Below, piece by piece: positions 7,021 through 14,260 of a stretch of 16,141 nt of DNA; positions within the stretch are counted from its first letter, which is position 1, and each line of letters starts with the position of its first letter. The position numbers and the translations under genes were made by a program. Below the pieces are notes generated by a model. That model was not told the origin of the DNA. It ran no database searches and worked only from the letters and a program-made list of their open reading frames with translations. Origin of the DNA: Candidatus Methanoprimaticola hominis (GTDB taxonomy: Archaea; Thermoplasmatota; Thermoplasmata; Methanomassiliicoccales; Methanomethylophilaceae); assembly GCA_006954465.1 (NCBI GenBank), contig LVVU01000074.1, positions 1 through 16,141 of the forward strand. Direction: 5' to 3'.

Positions 7021-7539
7021 GTGACCGATGATTACAATCCCAACGCCGGCCTGTTCGGGGACCCCGAACCCGCCGACCCGGAGAAGGAGCATGTCGAACG
7101 CACCTTCGGGAAGAACCCCAACAGGACCTCCGCCATCTCGGACCTCTTCAGCAAGGAGATGATGGAGACCATCATGGCTGAGAAGGAGCTCCCCGACGAG
7201 GCCAAGCACCAGCTCATCTTCAAGATGACCGCCAACAGCGTCCTCGACATGATCATGGAGTCCCTCGACGCCGACACGCGCGACGAGGTCTGTGCCTGTC
7301 TCGACGGATATATCGGGATGTGCCTGGTCAACAAGAAGTTCGAGGTCGACCTGTTCGGAGAGCTCTCGAAGGCTCTCATGGGCGTCGAGCGCCAGGACGG
7401 CGAGTCCGACGAGGACTTCGACCGGAGACTCGGTGATATGGAGGAGTACTGGTGGACCGTTGCCCAGCCCAAGCTCAACGGCCGCAACCCCAACGACGCC
7501 ATCTCCGAGGAGACTAGAAGGTACGGTCTGGACGGATGA
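7021..7539 (+). CDS. Acidic protein of unknown function (172 aa)
   Basis: Not recognised. It starts at a GTG with GGAGG 10 bases upstream, inside the end of the aminotransferase gene, and ends in a 4-bp ATGA overlap with mevalonate kinase, so it is surely translated as part of the operon. The product is soluble, acidic and mainly helical, with no signal peptide or membrane segment. It has a flexible Pro/Asp-rich N-terminus (residues 1-35), a helical middle with two Cys close together (VCACLDGYIGMC), and a C-terminal part with a Trp pair (EEYWWTVAQPKL). The third-position GC preference matches its neighbours, so it is native. It may be a partner or stabiliser for one of the operon enzymes. Confidence 0.8.
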   Translation: MTDDYNPNAGLFGDPEPADPEKEHVERTFGKNPNRTSAISDLFSKEMMETIMAEKELPDEAKHQLIFKMTANSVLDMIMESLDADTRDEVCACLDGYIGMCLVNKKFEVDLFGELSKALMGVERQDGESDEDFDRRLGDMEEYWWTVAQPKLNGRNPNDAISEETRRYGLDG

Positions 7540-8504
7540 GGACCGATTGGCACACTTCATCGGCCCCCGGGAAGTTCGTCATCCTGGGGGAGCACTCGGT
7601 GGTGTACGGGAAGCCGGCGATCACTCTCGCGACAGACCTCAGGATGACCGTGGCGGTCCGCAGGTCCGCATGGAACACCATGAACGGCGAGAAGCTGGAC
7701 TTCCGCCGTCAGGCGCACATCCGCCATCTCACAAGAGGGTTGCGCCACGCCATCGACATGCTCACGTACAGCGAGATCCCCGTAGGATCCGGCATGGGCT
7801 CGTCGGCTGCGCTGAGCGCCTCACTGGCCATGGCGATAGCCTCCATGGAGGGCCGCTCCATATCCGAGGAGCAGGTCATGAGGGAGGCCTACGACGCCGA
7901 GTTCTACGCTCAAGGCAACGGGAGCCCCATGGACGCCTCCTCCTGCGTGCACGGAGGGGGACTTACAGTGAACATGCCCGACGCCGGAGGGAGGTTCCTC
8001 TGGACCGTCGAGCGCAACGGCAGGAGGTGGGACTTCCACGATCTCGAGATCCCCGAGATGACGTTCGTCATCGGGAACACCGGGATCCGCGCACCGACCG
8101 GGCCGCAGGTGGACAAGGTCCACCGCTACATGGAGCACAACAACTTCGCCTGCGAGGTCATCGACGACATCGCGGACGTGACGATAGAGGGCGGGGACGC
8201 CCTGAGGAGGAACGATGTCGAAGCCCTCGGCCGCCTGATGACCGAAGACCACAAGCTCCTGTCCATCCTCGGCGTGTCCTGCGATCCCCTGAACAAACTT
8301 GTGAACGCATCCCTGCCGTACTCCTACGGCGCCAAGCTGACCGGATCCGGCGGAGGAGGGTGCATGGTCGCCCTCACCGACAAGCCCGACAAGGTCTGCG
8401 AGGCCATAGAATCCCGCGGAGGAACGCCCTACGTCATCCGCACCGGTGGAAGGGGAGCGAGCATGGAGCCCAAACCCCCCGAGATACCTGGAGTGAGAAG
8501 ATGA
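7536..8504 (+). CDS. mvk: Mevalonate kinase (GHMP family)
   Basis: Phosphorylates mevalonate to mevalonate 5-phosphate with ATP, an early step of archaeal isoprenoid and membrane-lipid synthesis. The 322-residue length fits archaeal mevalonate kinases. Motif 1 is SAPGKFVILGEHSVVYGKPA (residues 9-28), the ATP-binding GHMP motif is PVGSGMGSSAALSAS (82-96), the catalytic Asp is probably D133 in NGSPMDASSCVHGG, and motif 3 is KLTGSGGGGCMVAL near residue 280. The start ATG overlaps the previous stop (ATGA), and the stop overlaps the next gene in the same way, so this is a coupled operon. Homoserine kinase or another GHMP enzyme is less likely given the N-terminal GEHSVVYG motif. Confidence 0.93.
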   Translation: MRTDWHTSSAPGKFVILGEHSVVYGKPAITLATDLRMTVAVRRSAWNTMNGEKLDFRRQAHIRHLTRGLRHAIDMLTYSEIPVGSGMGSSAALSASLAMAIASMEGRSISEEQVMREAYDAEFYAQGNGSPMDASSCVHGGGLTVNMPDAGGRFLWTVERNGRRWDFHDLEIPEMTFVIGNTGIRAPTGPQVDKVHRYMEHNNFACEVIDDIADVTIEGGDALRRNDVEALGRLMTEDHKLLSILGVSCDPLNKLVNASLPYSYGAKLTGSGGGGCMVALTDKPDKVCEAIESRGGTPYVIRTGGRGASMEPKPPEIPGVRR

Positions 8505-9472
8505 GCTTCGCGATGATGCAGGAGATAGAGAAGATCAAACGCACGTGCATCCTCTGCGGCAAATGCACCGCCGCATGCCCGTCGTTCAAGCACGGCGGCA
8601 TCGACCCCATGGAGATCATGGCCGGAGGGGAGCAGGGCCTGGACCAGTGCATAGTGTGCGGGACCTGCCAGCGCGTCTGCCACAGATCCGATCCGTTCAC
8701 CGTCATCCGCAGCCTGATCTACATGGAGCAGAACCTGTCCGTCTCGGACACATACAAGCAGACGGGATTCACCCGCGCTCCCGCGGAGGACAGGTGCATA
8801 GAAGCGGAGTGGGAAGGGGACGATGTCTGCGTCATGCTCGGATGCGTCATCGACGGCATGGCCCCGTTCATCGAGTACGCAGCCGCCGAAGCGATGAAGG
8901 CCATCGGCGTCGGAGCCTACCGCCTTCCGAAGGAGGCGTGCTGCCTCCATCCCATACAGTTCCTGGAGATGCCGGAGCACGAGAAGAGGGAGAGGAAGAT
9001 CGCCATGTGCGACTCCTCCGAAGGGAGGACCATCGTCACCCTCTGCGCCGGATGCAGCGAGGAGCTCCAACCCGTGTCTCCGAACACGGAGCACATCATC
9101 GCGTTCCTGCACAGGAACATAGACAGGCTCCCATCGTTCGAGAAGAGGCTCAAGGTCGGCATGGAGCCGGGTTGCTCCGCCGAATGCCTGATCAAGGAGA
9201 TGAAGGCCGTCCTCGAGAGGATGAACTGCGAGATCGTGAACACGACCGTCGGATGCTGTGGCAAGAACGCACCCGTGAACGTCTCCCTCATGAAGGAACG
9301 CGAGGAGGAGTGCGCAGGAGCGGACCTCATCGTCGTGGGATGCCCCATGTGCTTCATCAAATTCGATTCCCAGAAGGGCGGACTCCCGGTGGTACACCTG
9401 GCCGAGCTCGTGGCGATGGCCGCCGGCAGGAGAGAATCGCTCGCATTCCACAAGATCGGATTCGCGTTGTGA
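8501..9472 (+). CDS. HdrC/HdrB-type fused iron-sulfur protein (CCG-domain)
   Basis: A 323-residue redox protein. The N-terminal HdrC-like half has two complete [4Fe-4S] motifs: C16xxC19xxC22xxxC26P and C50xxC53xxC56xxxC60. The HdrB-like half has two cysteine-rich CCG-type repeats: C115, C147-C148 and C182xxC185, then C225/C229, C252-C253 and C281xxC284. In heterodisulfide reductase, CCG motifs hold the noncubane cluster pair that acts on CoM-S-S-CoB, while HdrC passes electrons. This protein is shorter than HdrC plus HdrB together and sits apart from any HdrA, so it may be a paralogue serving another reductase. GGAGTGA precedes the ATG by 4 bases, and the ATGA overlap ties it to mevalonate kinase. 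A role in lipid redox chemistry is conjecture from context. Confidence 0.85.
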   Translation: MSFAMMQEIEKIKRTCILCGKCTAACPSFKHGGIDPMEIMAGGEQGLDQCIVCGTCQRVCHRSDPFTVIRSLIYMEQNLSVSDTYKQTGFTRAPAEDRCIEAEWEGDDVCVMLGCVIDGMAPFIEYAAAEAMKAIGVGAYRLPKEACCLHPIQFLEMPEHEKRERKIAMCDSSEGRTIVTLCAGCSEELQPVSPNTEHIIAFLHRNIDRLPSFEKRLKVGMEPGCSAECLIKEMKAVLERMNCEIVNTTVGCCGKNAPVNVSLMKEREEECAGADLIVVGCPMCFIKFDSQKGGLPVVHLAELVAMAAGRRESLAFHKIGFAL

Positions 9473-9486
9473 GAAAACAGAACCCG

Positions 9487-9536
9487 GTCCCCGCCATCAC
9501 AGGAACGGGGATCGGTAGAAGGGGGCCGAGGCCCCC
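9487..9536. terminator. Convergent terminator region with two hairpins
   Basis: The 73-base gap between two converging operons holds a GTCCCCG/CGGGGAT inverted repeat with a 12-base loop (9487-9512) and a perfect 6-bp stem GGGGGC, CGAG, GCCCCC at 9521-9536. As inverted repeats they can fold in RNA from either strand. The T-content after them is low, so they may be 3'-end structures rather than strict terminators. Confidence 0.5.
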
Positions 9537-9545
9537 TAAGTAATT

Positions 9546-10728
9546 TCAGATCAGGTCCTCGAAGCCTTCGACGACCTTGGGGAACTTCTCCTTCACCGCT
9601 TTGAGCAGGTTGTAGACGTTCACCTCGCCGATGTCGGCGGTCTTGATCATCTTGATGAGCTCGTCGATGGTCTCATCATCGAGGGAGGCGAGCTTCTCCT
9701 TGGCCATGAAGTTCCTGAAGAGCTTGTCCTCCATCCTGTCGCGCCACATCTTGTCGTAGGCCATGAGGGCCTTCTTGGAGTAGTCGCCGGTCTTGGCGCA
9801 CTCGGTCAGGACCTTTCCAGCGTACATACCGGTGCGGCACGCGTGAGCGATCCCGCCTCCGGTGATGGGGTCGATGATCCTCGCGGAATCTCCGACGAGC
9901 ACGAGCCTGTCGTCGACGGAGCAGTCCAGACCGGGGCATGTGGAAACGAATCCTCCCATGATCTCGAGGCACTGTCCCTTGTTCAGGCGGGGATTCTTGG
10001 CGATGAAGTCGTCGAGGTAGCGCTTCGCATCCCCGTCGCCCTTACAAAGCCTGCCCATGACGCCGATACCGACGTTGGCCACGCCGTTGCCCTTGGGGAA
10101 GATCCAGATGTATCCTCCGGGTGCGACGGATCCGATGACGAACTCGCAGTAGTCGGGGGCCACATCGATGTTGCACATCCTATACTGGATGCAGGAGTCG
10201 ATGTCGCTCAGCTTGAGGTTGGTGTCGATGCCTCCCCACCTGCCGACCTGACTCTCGTATCCGTCGGCGGCGACGACGCACTTGGCGCGGATCTCGATCT
10301 CCTCGCCCATGCTCCTCGCCTTGATTCCGACGATCTCACCCTCCTCGCGGATGATGCCCGTACAGGAGGTGCGGAGCATGATCTTGGCTCCGGCCTCGGC
10401 TGCGAGCCTTGCGAGGGCCTTGTCGAAGATATGCCTCTCGAGGACGTATCCGACCTCGGCACCGGCCTTTGACTCGTCGAGCTGGAAGGTGGTTCCCTGG
10501 GGCGACTTGATGATCGCCCCCTTCATGTCCCCGCGGATCCAGGCGGGGTTGGGCTCGATGCCGACCTCCTGGAGCCACTTCTTGGAGACCCCCTCGGCGC
10601 ACCTCAAGGGACTCGGCCTTCTTCTCGATGAGGATGGTGTCGAGTCCTCCCTCGGCGCAGTACCTGGCGGCCATGCTTCCGCCGGGTCCGGCTCCGACAA
10701 CGACGACGTCGCATGCGAGCGTCCTCAT
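9546..10728 (-). CDS. Geranylgeranyl reductase (digeranylgeranylglycerophospholipid reductase), frame broken near 10614
   Basis: FAD enzyme that saturates the double bonds of geranylgeranyl chains in archaeal ether lipids, using low-potential electrons such as those of ferredoxin. Visible: the Rossmann motif VVGAGPGGSMAA (11-22), the family motif RCAEGV, FPKGNGVANVGIGVMG, and the second FAD motif LVGDSARIIDPITGGGIAHA. The start is the ATG at 10728, in ATGA overlap with the ferredoxin stop and with GGAGG 7 bases upstream. Reading from this ATG, the frame runs through ILIEKKAES and then must shift to read LRCAEGVSKKW. The family normally has about three more residues here, so an 8-base deletion (or equivalent) near 10614 is likely. 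Without it the protein would be about 397 residues, the usual size. As GGR should be essential, a sequence error is more likely than real loss. Confidence 0.9.
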
Positions 10729-10898
10729 GATTTCGCCTCCAGGGAGAGGGCGGATACGGGGCACAGCTTGACGCAACGTCCGCACCTGGTGCAGTCGTCA
10801 TTGAATTCGAGAACGAAATCGTTCAGGAAGATGGCGTTCTGAGGGCAGGAACCGACGCATCCGCCGCAGTGCAGGCATCTGTTGAGATCCACGATCAT
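10725..10898 (-). CDS. 2x[4Fe-4S] ferredoxin
   Basis: A 57-residue bacterial-type ferredoxin with two classical motifs: C8xxC11xxC14xxxC18P and C36xxC39xxC42xxxC46P. It begins MIVDLNRCLHCGGC at the ATG at 10898, with GGAGTGA 5 bases upstream inside the end of the radical SAM gene. Its stop overlaps the reductase start (ATGA). The position between the tetraether-synthase-like gene and geranylgeranyl reductase fits a dedicated electron donor for one or both. From memory, the Methanosarcina acetivorans reductase needs a ferredoxin encoded beside it. The gene is intact although both neighbours are frame-broken. Confidence 0.92.
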   Translation of the reverse strand: MIVDLNRCLHCGGCVGSCPQNAIFLNDFVLEFNDDCTRCGRCVKLCPVSALSLEAKS

Positions 10899-10903
10899 TT
10901 CAA

Positions 10904-12533
10904 TCACTCCTCGTCGGCCTGTTCGTCCTTGGGGACGATGAGCGCGGCGGCCAACTCCTCGGCCTCCTTGGCGTGGGTCTTCTTCCACTCCGCGAGAGGC
11001 ACGGAGAACTTCTTCTCGATCTCCGCCCTGTACTCCGGTCCGGAGTTGTAGGCGCAGAACGGGATGACCCTGCAGTCGGGCGTGATGTAGTGGACACCGC
11101 ACCTCCTGACCCTCTCGATGTCGTAGTTGAAGCCATCCTGGAAGTGCATTCCGGAGACGAGCATCATCTTCCACGAGAAGGCCGCCAGGGTCTCCTTGGA
11201 TTTGTCGGACATGACGTCCTTGATGAGACTCACGAAGGTCTTCTTGGAGAGGCCCTCGGGCATCTTGGATTCGTCGACGCAGCTGTTGAGCAGCTTCACC
11301 AGCTTGGCGACGTACAGCTTCTTGAACCTGGAGTTCTCGGCCTTGGCGTCGATCTCGTACAGGCCCTTGGAGAACCTCTCCACATCGACGAACCTGGGGA
11401 ACGGGACGACGTTGCCCTTGTCGTCCTGGAACAGGTAGGTGGCGATACCGCAGTGCGGGTGGGTGGTGAAGGTGACCTTGTTCTGCCCGAGGATGATCGA
11501 GGCGAAGCTGGAGATCGGAGCGACGACGGGGACGGGGTACCAGTCCTCCTTCTTCGCGAATCCGGTCTGCTTGTCCACCGCATCGACGAGATCGGGGAGG
11601 GTGAACCTTCCGGAGGCGACCTCCTCGTGGGTGACCCTTCCGGTGAACGCGATGGGCTGGAAGTTGACACCGCGGATGACGTCCGCGTTCTCGAACGCGA
11701 AGCGGATGATGTCTCCGATGATGTCGTCGTTCATGCCCTTCCCTACGACGGGGACGAGCACGATGGAGGGGGACTTCAGCCCCTCTGCGACGAGCTTCCT
11801 GCAGTTCTCGATGACTCCGAGCTTCACAGCCATCATTTTGCGGCCGCGGGAGCGGAGGTAGATGTCGTCGGTGAGACCATCGAACTGGAGATAGATGGTG
11901 TTGAGACCTGCGATCTTGGAGGCCTTGAGGAACTCGTAGTCCTTGGCGAACTTGATACCGTTGGTTCACCTGGGCGAAGCCGAGCTTCTTGGCGTCGGCG
12001 ACGACCTCGACGAACTGGGGATACACGGTGGGCTCCCCGCCGGCGAACTGGATCGCGGTGCACTTGATGGGCTTCTCGGAGCGGAGTGTGACCATCATCT
12101 CGTGGACCTCGTCGAAGGTGGGCTCGTAGACGTAGCCGGCATCGTTCGCATTGGCGAAGCAGATGGGGCACTTCATGTTGCACCTGTTGGTCAGGTCCAG
12201 GTTGGCGAGGCCGGAGCATGAGAGCATGTCGATCTTCTCGCCGTCGATCGTGATGTGGACGGAATCGTCCTCGCCGGTCTTGAGGGTCTGGTCCATGGGG
12301 TTGTGGAGACCGATGCCGTCGTAGGCGAACTTCTCGGCCTTGAGGTAGAGCTCCTCGTCGGCCCAGTAGACGTCTGAGAACTTGCCGTGTTCGGGGCAGG
12401 TCTTGTCCATCCATACCTTCCCATCCTTGGCATACAGATCCGCTTCGAGGATCTTGCCGCACTCGGGGCAGATAGAACGGGTCTTCTTCGGAAGACCCTT
12501 CTTCAGCGCATAATTTGTTGCGGTCGCTGTCAT
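10904..12533 (-). CDS. tes: Tetraether-synthase-like radical SAM enzyme, frame broken near 11966
   Basis: Radical SAM protein of about 543 residues resembling tetraether synthase (Tes), which couples the tail ends of two archaeol chains to make membrane-spanning tetraether lipids. Order: an N-terminal metal-binding knuckle (C22PEC25 and C46PEH), the radical SAM triad C118xxxC122xxC125 in CNMKCPICF, GGEPT (165-169), then HPHCGIATYLF and later Cys residues (CGVHYITPDC, IPFCAY) that could hold further clusters. The ATG at 12533 lies about 27-36 bases from a TTTTTTATAT box. After GFAQVN the frame shifts: restoring two bases gives AAC ACC AAC GGT, that is GFAQVNTNGIKFAK, and the second frame runs to the TGA at 10904. 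The order tes, ferredoxin, reductase matches, as I recall, Methanosarcina MA_1486-1484. Other radical SAM paralogues exist, so the exact product is inferred. Confidence 0.85.
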
Positions 12534-12560
12534 GGTACTGGGGGTCCCCACGCGGTCCTC

Positions 12561-12570
12561 ATATAAAAAA
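12561..12570 (-). promoter_or_regulatory. TATA box of the tes-ferredoxin-GGR operon
   Basis: TTTTTTATAT on the minus strand is the most AT-rich spot in the 174-base gap and predicts a start of transcription near 12539, with a leader of only about 6 nt before the ATG at 12533. There is no Shine-Dalgarno site. Confidence 0.6.
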
Positions 12571-12582
12571 GGCCACAATTAA

Positions 12583-12598
12583 CGCACGCGTACGTGCG
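12583..12598 (-). terminator. Hairpin downstream of the AAA_14 ATPase gene
   Basis: A perfect stem CGCACG, loop CGTA, CGTGCG lies about 110 bases beyond the ATPase stop. On the minus strand it is followed by TTAATTGTGGCC and then TTTTTT, so it may end ATPase transcripts just before the tes promoter. The remaining bases (12600-12707) show no gene I can support. Confidence 0.35.
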
Positions 12599-12707
12599 AG
12601 GATGTGGGAAACCGGTCCCTGGAAGGATGTCTGGCACTGTCGGATCCTCTCGGCCTGGACCTTCAAGGGACGTACCTGCTGGGAATCGTCGTATCGCTGC
12701 CGCGATC

Positions 12708-13976
12708 TCATTCCCTCAGACACGTTATCGGTATCACATGGACCCCGTCTTCACGGGTGAATGCATAACCGCACGGGACTATGATCGCTAGGAACGAGGG
12801 GCCGTTCATCCTATCGGTATCGATCTTCTCCGCGAGTTTCTTCAGATTCCCAGCGCCATCCTCCACCCCGGCATTGGAGAGCTTGACCTCGAATGCGCCC
12901 CACCTCCCATCGGGAAGATGCACCACCGCATCGGCTTCGAGACCGTTCTTGTCACGATAGTGGGAGACCTCCCCCTCCAGGCATTGGGCGTAGACACGCA
13001 GATCGCGTACCACGAGCGATTCGAATAGCAACCCGAACGTGTTCGGATCCATGATCAGATCCTCCGCATGTGCCGACAGGAAGTATGCGGCCACTGCGGG
13101 ATCGCAGAAGTGTATGGTGGGCGATGTCCGGATGGAGGTCTTGGACCTGAGGTTTGGGTTCCAGGACGGCATGGTCTCCAGAACGTGTATGCGCCTGAGG
13201 GCATTCAGATAATCGTCCAAGGTGTTGGGACTCATCTTGATGCTGTTGCCTTCCGAGACATCATCTATTATCGTCGCTTTGGACAAGGGAGCGGAGATGT
13301 TGCGGGAGAGCGACCTCATGATCAGCGCCATGCGATGGGGATCGCGTCTTTTCCCGTCGAGCTCCGTCCGTGTATCCAGAATACTGTTGCAATACCCCTT
13401 GATCTGGGTACGTGCGATGGATCTCGATTTCCCGATGGTCTGAGGCCATCCTCCGCGTATGAGCAGGTATGACACATCTTCCAGAGTCTTATCCGAGAAG
13501 CCTACAGGTTCGGAACCGGAGAAGAGCCCGTCCAAGGAGACGCATCCATTGGAGTCTCCTGATTCGAAAAGGGACATCGTGCCCATGCGGATGGTGTTTA
13601 TGCGACCCGTTCCCGAATGCTCGATCTCGTCCGTTTCATCCGGATCCATCGATACGGAGCCGGTCAAGATGAACAACCCGGCCTGATTTCTGAGATCGAC
13701 GGCCAATCTTACAGCATCCCATAGCTTCGGTGCCGTCTGCCACTCATCGATCAGCCTGGGATTATCTCCTTTGAGCAGTTCCGATGGTTTCGTATCGGCC
13801 ACTTGCTTGTACGTGTCCCTGAAATCCGGATCCTGCATGAAGATGATGCTCTTGGACAACCGGGATGCGGTCGTCGTCTTCCCGCACCACTTCGGACCTG
13901 TTATCTGAACCGCACCGAATGCCTCCAATTCGTTGCGAAGGAGTTCGTCCACGAGTCTGGGCCGATAGTTGTCCAT
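12708..13976 (-). CDS. AAA_14 / DUF4143 ATPase
   Basis: A 422-residue ATPase of the AAA_14-DUF4143 type, a large family, often multi-copy in archaea and gut microbes, of unsettled function. Visible: Walker A GPKWCGKTT (27-35), Walker B-like RLIDEWQ (74-80), sensor ILTGS (103-107), the family block LIRGGWPQT (172-180), then a winged-helix-like middle. The C-terminal DUF4143 part carries a PD-(D/E)xK-like constellation: E319, D349 (YRDKNGLEADAVV) and ExK at 363-365 (GAFEVKLS), so nuclease chemistry is possible but unproven. The start is the ATG at 13976, with a TATA-like TTTATTAT about 27 bases before it and a GGGAGGG in between. Directly upstream lies the 23-bp tandem repeat. It stands alone between two housekeeping units, typical of a mobile or lineage-expanded gene. 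Confidence 0.88.
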   Translation of the reverse strand: MDNYRPRLVDELLRNELEAFGAVQITGPKWCGKTTTASRLSKSIIFMQDPDFRDTYKQVADTKPSELLKGDNPRLIDEWQTAPKLWDAVRLAVDLRNQAGLFILTGSVSMDPDETDEIEHSGTGRINTIRMGTMSLFESGDSNGCVSLDGLFSGSEPVGFSDKTLEDVSYLLIRGGWPQTIGKSRSIARTQIKGYCNSILDTRTELDGKRRDPHRMALIMRSLSRNISAPLSKATIIDDVSEGNSIKMSPNTLDDYLNALRRIHVLETMPSWNPNLRSKTSIRTSPTIHFCDPAVAAYFLSAHAEDLIMDPNTFGLLFESLVVRDLRVYAQCLEGEVSHYRDKNGLEADAVVHLPDGRWGAFEVKLSNAGVEDGAGNLKKLAEKIDTDRMNGPSFLAIIVPCGYAFTREDGVHVIPITCLRE

Positions 13977-13998
13977 GATGAGAGATGCCCTCCCATAG

Positions 13999-14006
13999 AT
14001 AATAAA
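13999..14006 (-). promoter_or_regulatory. TATA-like box of the AAA_14 ATPase
   Basis: TTTATTAT on the minus strand is centred about 27 bases before the ATG at 13976, which predicts a nearly leaderless transcript. The first tandem-repeat copy begins 1 base beyond it, in the BRE and upstream-activator position. A GGGAGGG at 13988-13994 would serve as a Shine-Dalgarno site only if transcription starts further upstream. Confidence 0.5.
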
Positions 14007-14007
14007 C

Positions 14008-14090
14008 TGACGATTTTGGCCGTGTTTTACTGACGATTTTGGCCGTGTTTTACTGACGATTTTGGCCGTGTTTTACTGACGATTTTGGCC
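14008..14090. repeat. 23-bp tandem repeat, 3.6 copies
   Basis: Three exact 23-bp units (14008-14030, 14031-14053, 14054-14076) and a fourth truncated to its first 14 bases (14077-14090). Each unit is the core TGACGATTTTGGCC followed by GTGTTTTAC. The copies are identical, so the array is recent or under strong constraint. The period is not a multiple of 3 and no gene crosses it, so it is not coding. It abuts the TATA-like box of the ATPase gene, which suggests a repeated protein-binding site or a replication-slippage hot spot. The rest of this 284-base gap (14091-14260) holds no gene I can support. Confidence 0.95.
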
Positions 14091-14202
14091 TATATTCCAA
14101 AGCAACACATCGGTCCTCCAGAAAGATCTGACAAATCGGATCCGCCATCCAGAGATCGCATGCCGACCGTACTGATGCTGAGAACAAGATGGGTCGGAGC
14201 AG

Positions 14203-14233
14203 GGCCCAGTCGCTCGAACATGCGACGGGGGCC
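14203..14233 (-). terminator. Hairpin downstream of thrS
   Basis: A two-part stem begins about 28 bases after the thrS stop. The inner stem is GTCGC/GCGAC with an 8-base loop; the outer stem is GGCCC/GGGCC, separated by a small internal loop. It is a candidate 3'-end structure for thrS. No T-run follows closely, so terminator activity is uncertain. Confidence 0.4.
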
Positions 14234-14260
14234 GACCCCGACCCTGTGGATGTTTCGGGT

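Noticed and set aside
8429..9451. Long open frames antisense to, and in another plus frame of, the HdrCB-like gene
   Set aside because: The Cys-motif frame is clearly the real one; the others are GC shadows, and one is Arg-rich low-complexity.
10600..10630. Programmed frameshifting in geranylgeranyl reductase (TCCCTTGAGG)
   Set aside because: A pure shift would still leave about three expected residues missing before RCAEG, and three other genes show similar gaps, so a deletion or sequence error fits better.
12594..12791. A small plus-strand ORF between tes and the ATPase
   Set aside because: It overlaps the 3' end of the ATPase antisense, has no Shine-Dalgarno site or promoter, and its composition looks non-coding.
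14008..14090. The tandem repeat as a CRISPR array
   Set aside because: The units are directly adjacent and identical; there are no unique spacers, no leader and no cas genes.
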